In this document: piece by piece, positions 6,628 through 8,708 of the stretch
Position numbering within the stretch: the stretch's first letter is position 1
Layout: every line of letters begins with the position of its first letter
Source: XYA12-FULL-58-9 sp001798605
Lineage (GTDB): Bacteria; Myxococcota; XYA12-FULL-58-9
Direction: 5' to 3'
Length of the DNA stretch: 8,708 nucleotides
Assembly (NCBI GenBank): GCA_036736205.1
Contig: DAINMX010000266.1
Location: 1 to 8,708, forward strand
Made by a program: the position numbers and the translations under genes
The notes under the pieces: generated by a model
What the model saw: only the letters and a program-made list of their open reading frames with translations
Database searches by the model: none
Told to the model about the DNA's origin: nothing

Positions 6628-7446
6628 TCACCCGCCCGACACGATGGTCGGGAGAAAGAGCTGGGTGCCCTTGACTTCGTACGCCCCGATCAATCTTTGG
6701 CCGTCTTTGGAGCACAGCCATGCGGTCAGGCGTTCAGCCAAATCGAATTTTGCCCACGCGGCCTTCTGCGGATTGACGGCGATGATTGAATATGGGTTCG
6801 CGAGATTTGGGTCACCGGCCAACAACACCTCCAACCCCGATTGATTTGCGCGGGCCACGTACGTGCTGAGGTCGGTGAGCGTGTAAGCTCTCATGTCTTG
6901 CGCCATAGTCAGCACAGCACCCATGCCCTGGCCGGCCTCCTTGTACCAATCTCCCTTCGGAGAGATGCCGCGTGGATTCCACAGTTCCTTCTCCCGCTGG
7001 TGTGTTCCCGACTCGTCCCCCCGCGAGATGAATAGTGCCCGTCGTTCCCTAATCTTTGCCAACGCCGCTGCCGCATCCCTGACGCCCCGCACCCCTGCAG
7101 GGTCCGCCGCGGGACCTACGATGACGAATTCATTCTTCATAAAAGTTCGACGGCCGACGCCGTAACCCTGCTGCACGAACGTCTCCTCGAGGCTCGGCGC
7201 ATGTACCATCACCACATCGACGTCGCCGTTGGCACCGAGCTTGAGTGCTTGGCCTGTTCCCACCGCGATCACATCCACGGTGCAACCGCACCCCTTCTCG
7301 AAATACGGCAACAGGTATTTGAGTAAGCCCGAGTTCTCCGTGGAGGTTGTGGTCGCGAGCTTGAGCCGTTCGCCACCAGCAGCTTGAGTTGTCGAAGCCA
7401 TGACGGCCGTTAAGAAGAGAAGCGCGACCACGAAGTTCTTTATCAT
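6628..7446 (-). CDS. tupA: Tungstate-binding periplasmic protein of the ABC transporter
   Basis: A 272-residue substrate-binding protein. Residues 1-22 look like a Sec signal peptide (positive start MIKN, hydrophobic core, cleavage near TQA). The mature protein begins with the TupA hallmark TTTST followed by ENSGLL (32-41). It also has GTGQAL (63-68), VHAPSLEE (81-88) and SRGDESGTH (141-149), motifs of the TupA family that coordinate the tungstate oxyanion. TupA proteins prefer tungstate over molybdate, but a few relatives carry other anions, so specificity is inferred. A GCGC pair (C53, C55) near the N-terminus is a small oddity. The ATG at 7446 has an AAGGTAGG site upstream. It follows moeA after 62 bases, linking metal uptake to metal insertion into the pterin cofactor. 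Confidence 0.94.
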   Translation of the reverse strand: MIKNFVVALLFLTAVMASTTQAAGGERLKLATTTSTENSGLLKYLLPYFEKGCGCTVDVIAVGTGQALKLGANGDVDVVMVHAPSLEETFVQQGYGVGRRTFMKNEFVIVGPAADPAGVRGVRDAAAALAKIRERRALFISRGDESGTHQREKELWNPRGISPKGDWYKEAGQGMGAVLTMAQDMRAYTLTDLSTYVARANQSGLEVLLAGDPNLANPYSIIAVNPQKAAWAKFDLAERLTAWLCSKDGQRLIGAYEVKGTQLFLPTIVSGG

Positions 7447-7451
7447 GTCAT

Positions 7452-7459
7452 CCTACCTT
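7452..7459 (-). promoter_or_regulatory. Ribosome binding site of tupA
   Basis: The minus strand reads AAGGTAGG; the AAGG part lies nine bases before the ATG at 7446. It is in the 62-base moeA-tupA gap, the longest gap in the operon. I see no convincing promoter or terminator in that gap. Confidence 0.55.
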
Positions 7460-7508
7460 CTGAAGCATGACCGTCACCTCTTCCATGGCATCAAAGGAGG
7501 CCGGCGCA

Positions 7509-8708
7509 TCAAAAAAGGGCGGCGGTCCCGAGAATCTCGATTTCCAGTTGGTCACCTCGGGAAAGTTTGTGCTTTCCAGCCGCGAGACGCAACAGCGCGT
7601 TGGCGCGCGCTGGCGCGAACACATCTGCCGAGCCTTTTCCGAGCAGGGGCGTAACACGAATGGTCGAACCGTCCCAGTCGGCGCAAACAAACGCAAACAG
7701 ATCCCGCGCACTCTCGTAAGTCACGTCTTCGTTCAAAACGCCAACCAGCCGGGGTTGTCGAGGATCCTTGCCCGTCATGCGGGCAATGGCGGCGCGCACG
7801 TACACATGGAACGTCACCACAGTGGCCAACGGATTTCCCGGCGCGCCGAACACCAGGGTGTCATTTCGACGTCCGAACCACACCGGTTTGCCAGGCTTGG
7901 AAAATACCTTGTGGAAGATCTCCTCGACCTCGAGCTCCTCCAATATCTTGGGAACCAGATCGTACTTGCCCGCCGACACGCCTCCCGAGATCACCACAAT
8001 ATCGTCAACGAGGGCGTCCGCGAGAGTCGCACGGAGCTTCCCGTGGTCGTCCGGTGCGTACAGGCGACGGACCTCGGTCAACCCGTCGGCCAACGCCTGC
8101 GCGGTCAGTGACCACGAGTTGGAATCCCTGATCTGGTTGTGCAGCGGCTCTTGGTCCACAGGTACCAGCTCGTCGCCGGTGCTGACGATCGCGAGTTTGG
8201 GCTGGCGCGCTACCTGCACCTGGGTGCGGCCAGCGTGGGCAAGAGTGGCAACGGTGACGGGCGTAATAATGGTACCCAACGGCACCACCACGTCACCGCG
8301 ACGTGCTTCCTCCCCCTGTGGGGCGAAGTGCTGGTTCTTCAGAACCGCGCCGCGAAACCGCACGCCATCCCCGACCCGCTCAGTCTCCTCGACCATCACC
8401 ACCGCGTCAGCGCCCTGTGGTAATCGTGCCCCGGTCATGACTTGTACACATGTGCCAGACTGCAGAGGCTGAGCCACACCACCCGCCGCCGCCTCTCCCC
8501 TGAGCGGCAAAATGTTTGTTGCAGTCAAGTCATCCGTTCGGACCGCGTAGCCATCCATCATCACCCGTGGGAACGGTGGAAAGTCGTTGGGCGCAGCGAT
8601 CTCTTCACGCAAAACCCGCCCGATCGAGTGTTCAATCGGCACACTCGTGGACGAGAGCGTCGGACACGCATTGAGGATGCGATCGATGGCGTCGGAAACA
8701 GGCAGCAC
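7509..8708 (-). CDS. moeA: Molybdopterin molybdenumtransferase MoeA (start at or beyond window edge)
   Basis: MoeA ligates molybdate (or tungstate) to adenylylated molybdopterin, the last step of basic cofactor synthesis, in the cytoplasm. The 399 residues visible are nearly full length for the family (E. coli about 411). Motifs in order are VMMDGYAV (49-56), VMTGARLPQGADAVV (90-104), VSTGDEL (175-181), IRDSN (193-197), SGGVSAGKYD (241-250, with the conserved acidic residue D250), KPGKPVWFG (271-279) and GAPGNPLA (288-295). The C-terminal domain IV runs from about 325 to the end. The last three bases of the window form a GTG on this strand that could be the start (then LPVSDAIDRIL). The true start may also lie a few codons outside. 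First gene of the visible operon, 62 bases upstream of tupA, which suggests the cofactor being made may contain tungsten. Confidence 0.95.
   Translation of the reverse strand: MLPVSDAIDRILNACPTLSSTSVPIEHSIGRVLREEIAAPNDFPPFPRVMMDGYAVRTDDLTATNILPLRGEAAAGGVAQPLQSGTCVQVMTGARLPQGADAVVMVEETERVGDGVRFRGAVLKNQHFAPQGEEARRGDVVVPLGTIITPVTVATLAHAGRTQVQVARQPKLAIVSTGDELVPVDQEPLHNQIRDSNSWSLTAQALADGLTEVRRLYAPDDHGKLRATLADALVDDIVVISGGVSAGKYDLVPKILEELEVEEIFHKVFSKPGKPVWFGRRNDTLVFGAPGNPLATVVTFHVYVRAAIARMTGKDPRQPRLVGVLNEDVTYESARDLFAFVCADWDGSTIRVTPLLGKGSADVFAPARANALLRLAAGKHKLSRGDQLEIEILGTAALF

Noticed and set aside
7448..7486. Possible 12-codon leader peptide (minus strand, starting MEEVTVM) before tupA
   Set aside because: It has no ribosome binding site and no attenuator-like hairpin; the 62-base gap is likely to contain such a frame by chance.
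7509..7535. Terminator-like GC stretch followed by T6 at the end of moeA on the minus strand
   Set aside because: Only a three-base stem can be paired, and the T-run is part of the last moeA codons; continued transcription into tupA is more likely.

Overview
This window looks like a bacterial chromosome segment with moderately high GC content. A Cys-rich knottin-like secreted protein at the left edge, next to a tungstate transporter and molybdopterin genes, would fit a member of the former Deltaproteobacteria (Myxococcota/Desulfobacterota-like) or a related uncultured phylum. No rRNA or marker gene is present, so this is a weak inference. No tRNA, rRNA, CRISPR array, IS element or long repeat was seen, and coding density is close to complete.

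Layout. Positions 2-322 (+) hold the C-terminal end of a Cys-rich protein with three C-C-CC-C-C modules. It is followed after a short gap by an E1-like ThiF/MoeB adenylyltransferase (365-1378, +). From the right edge a compact minus-strand operon runs leftwards: moeA, tupA, tupB, tupC, tcdA-like E1, tfuA-like, ycaO, and a MoaD/ThiS-type ubiquitin-like protein ending in Gly-Gly. Three junctions (tupB/tupC, tfuA/ycaO, ycaO/moaD-like) are 4-base ATGA overlaps and most others are very short, so one transcript with coupled translation is likely. The operon converges on the plus-strand E1 gene with only 15 bases between the stop codons.

How the genes may work together. TupABC imports tungstate and MoeA inserts the metal (Mo or W) into molybdopterin. 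The downstream half is a sulfur-transfer and peptide-backbone-modification set. A Gly-Gly sulfur-carrier-like protein could be adenylated and thiocarboxylated by the zinc-type E1, and a TfuA/YcaO pair of the kind known to install thioamides in peptide backbones could receive the sulfur. A TcdA-like E1, in known cases a tRNA ct6A dehydratase, sits between the halves. No obvious RiPP precursor is encoded in the window. Either the substrate is a larger protein or a precursor elsewhere, or the MoaD/E1 pair serves tungstopterin synthesis and the TfuA/YcaO pair is a separate passenger. The most interesting hypothesis is a thiocarboxylate-fed TfuA/YcaO thioamidation system genetically linked to tungsten metabolism.
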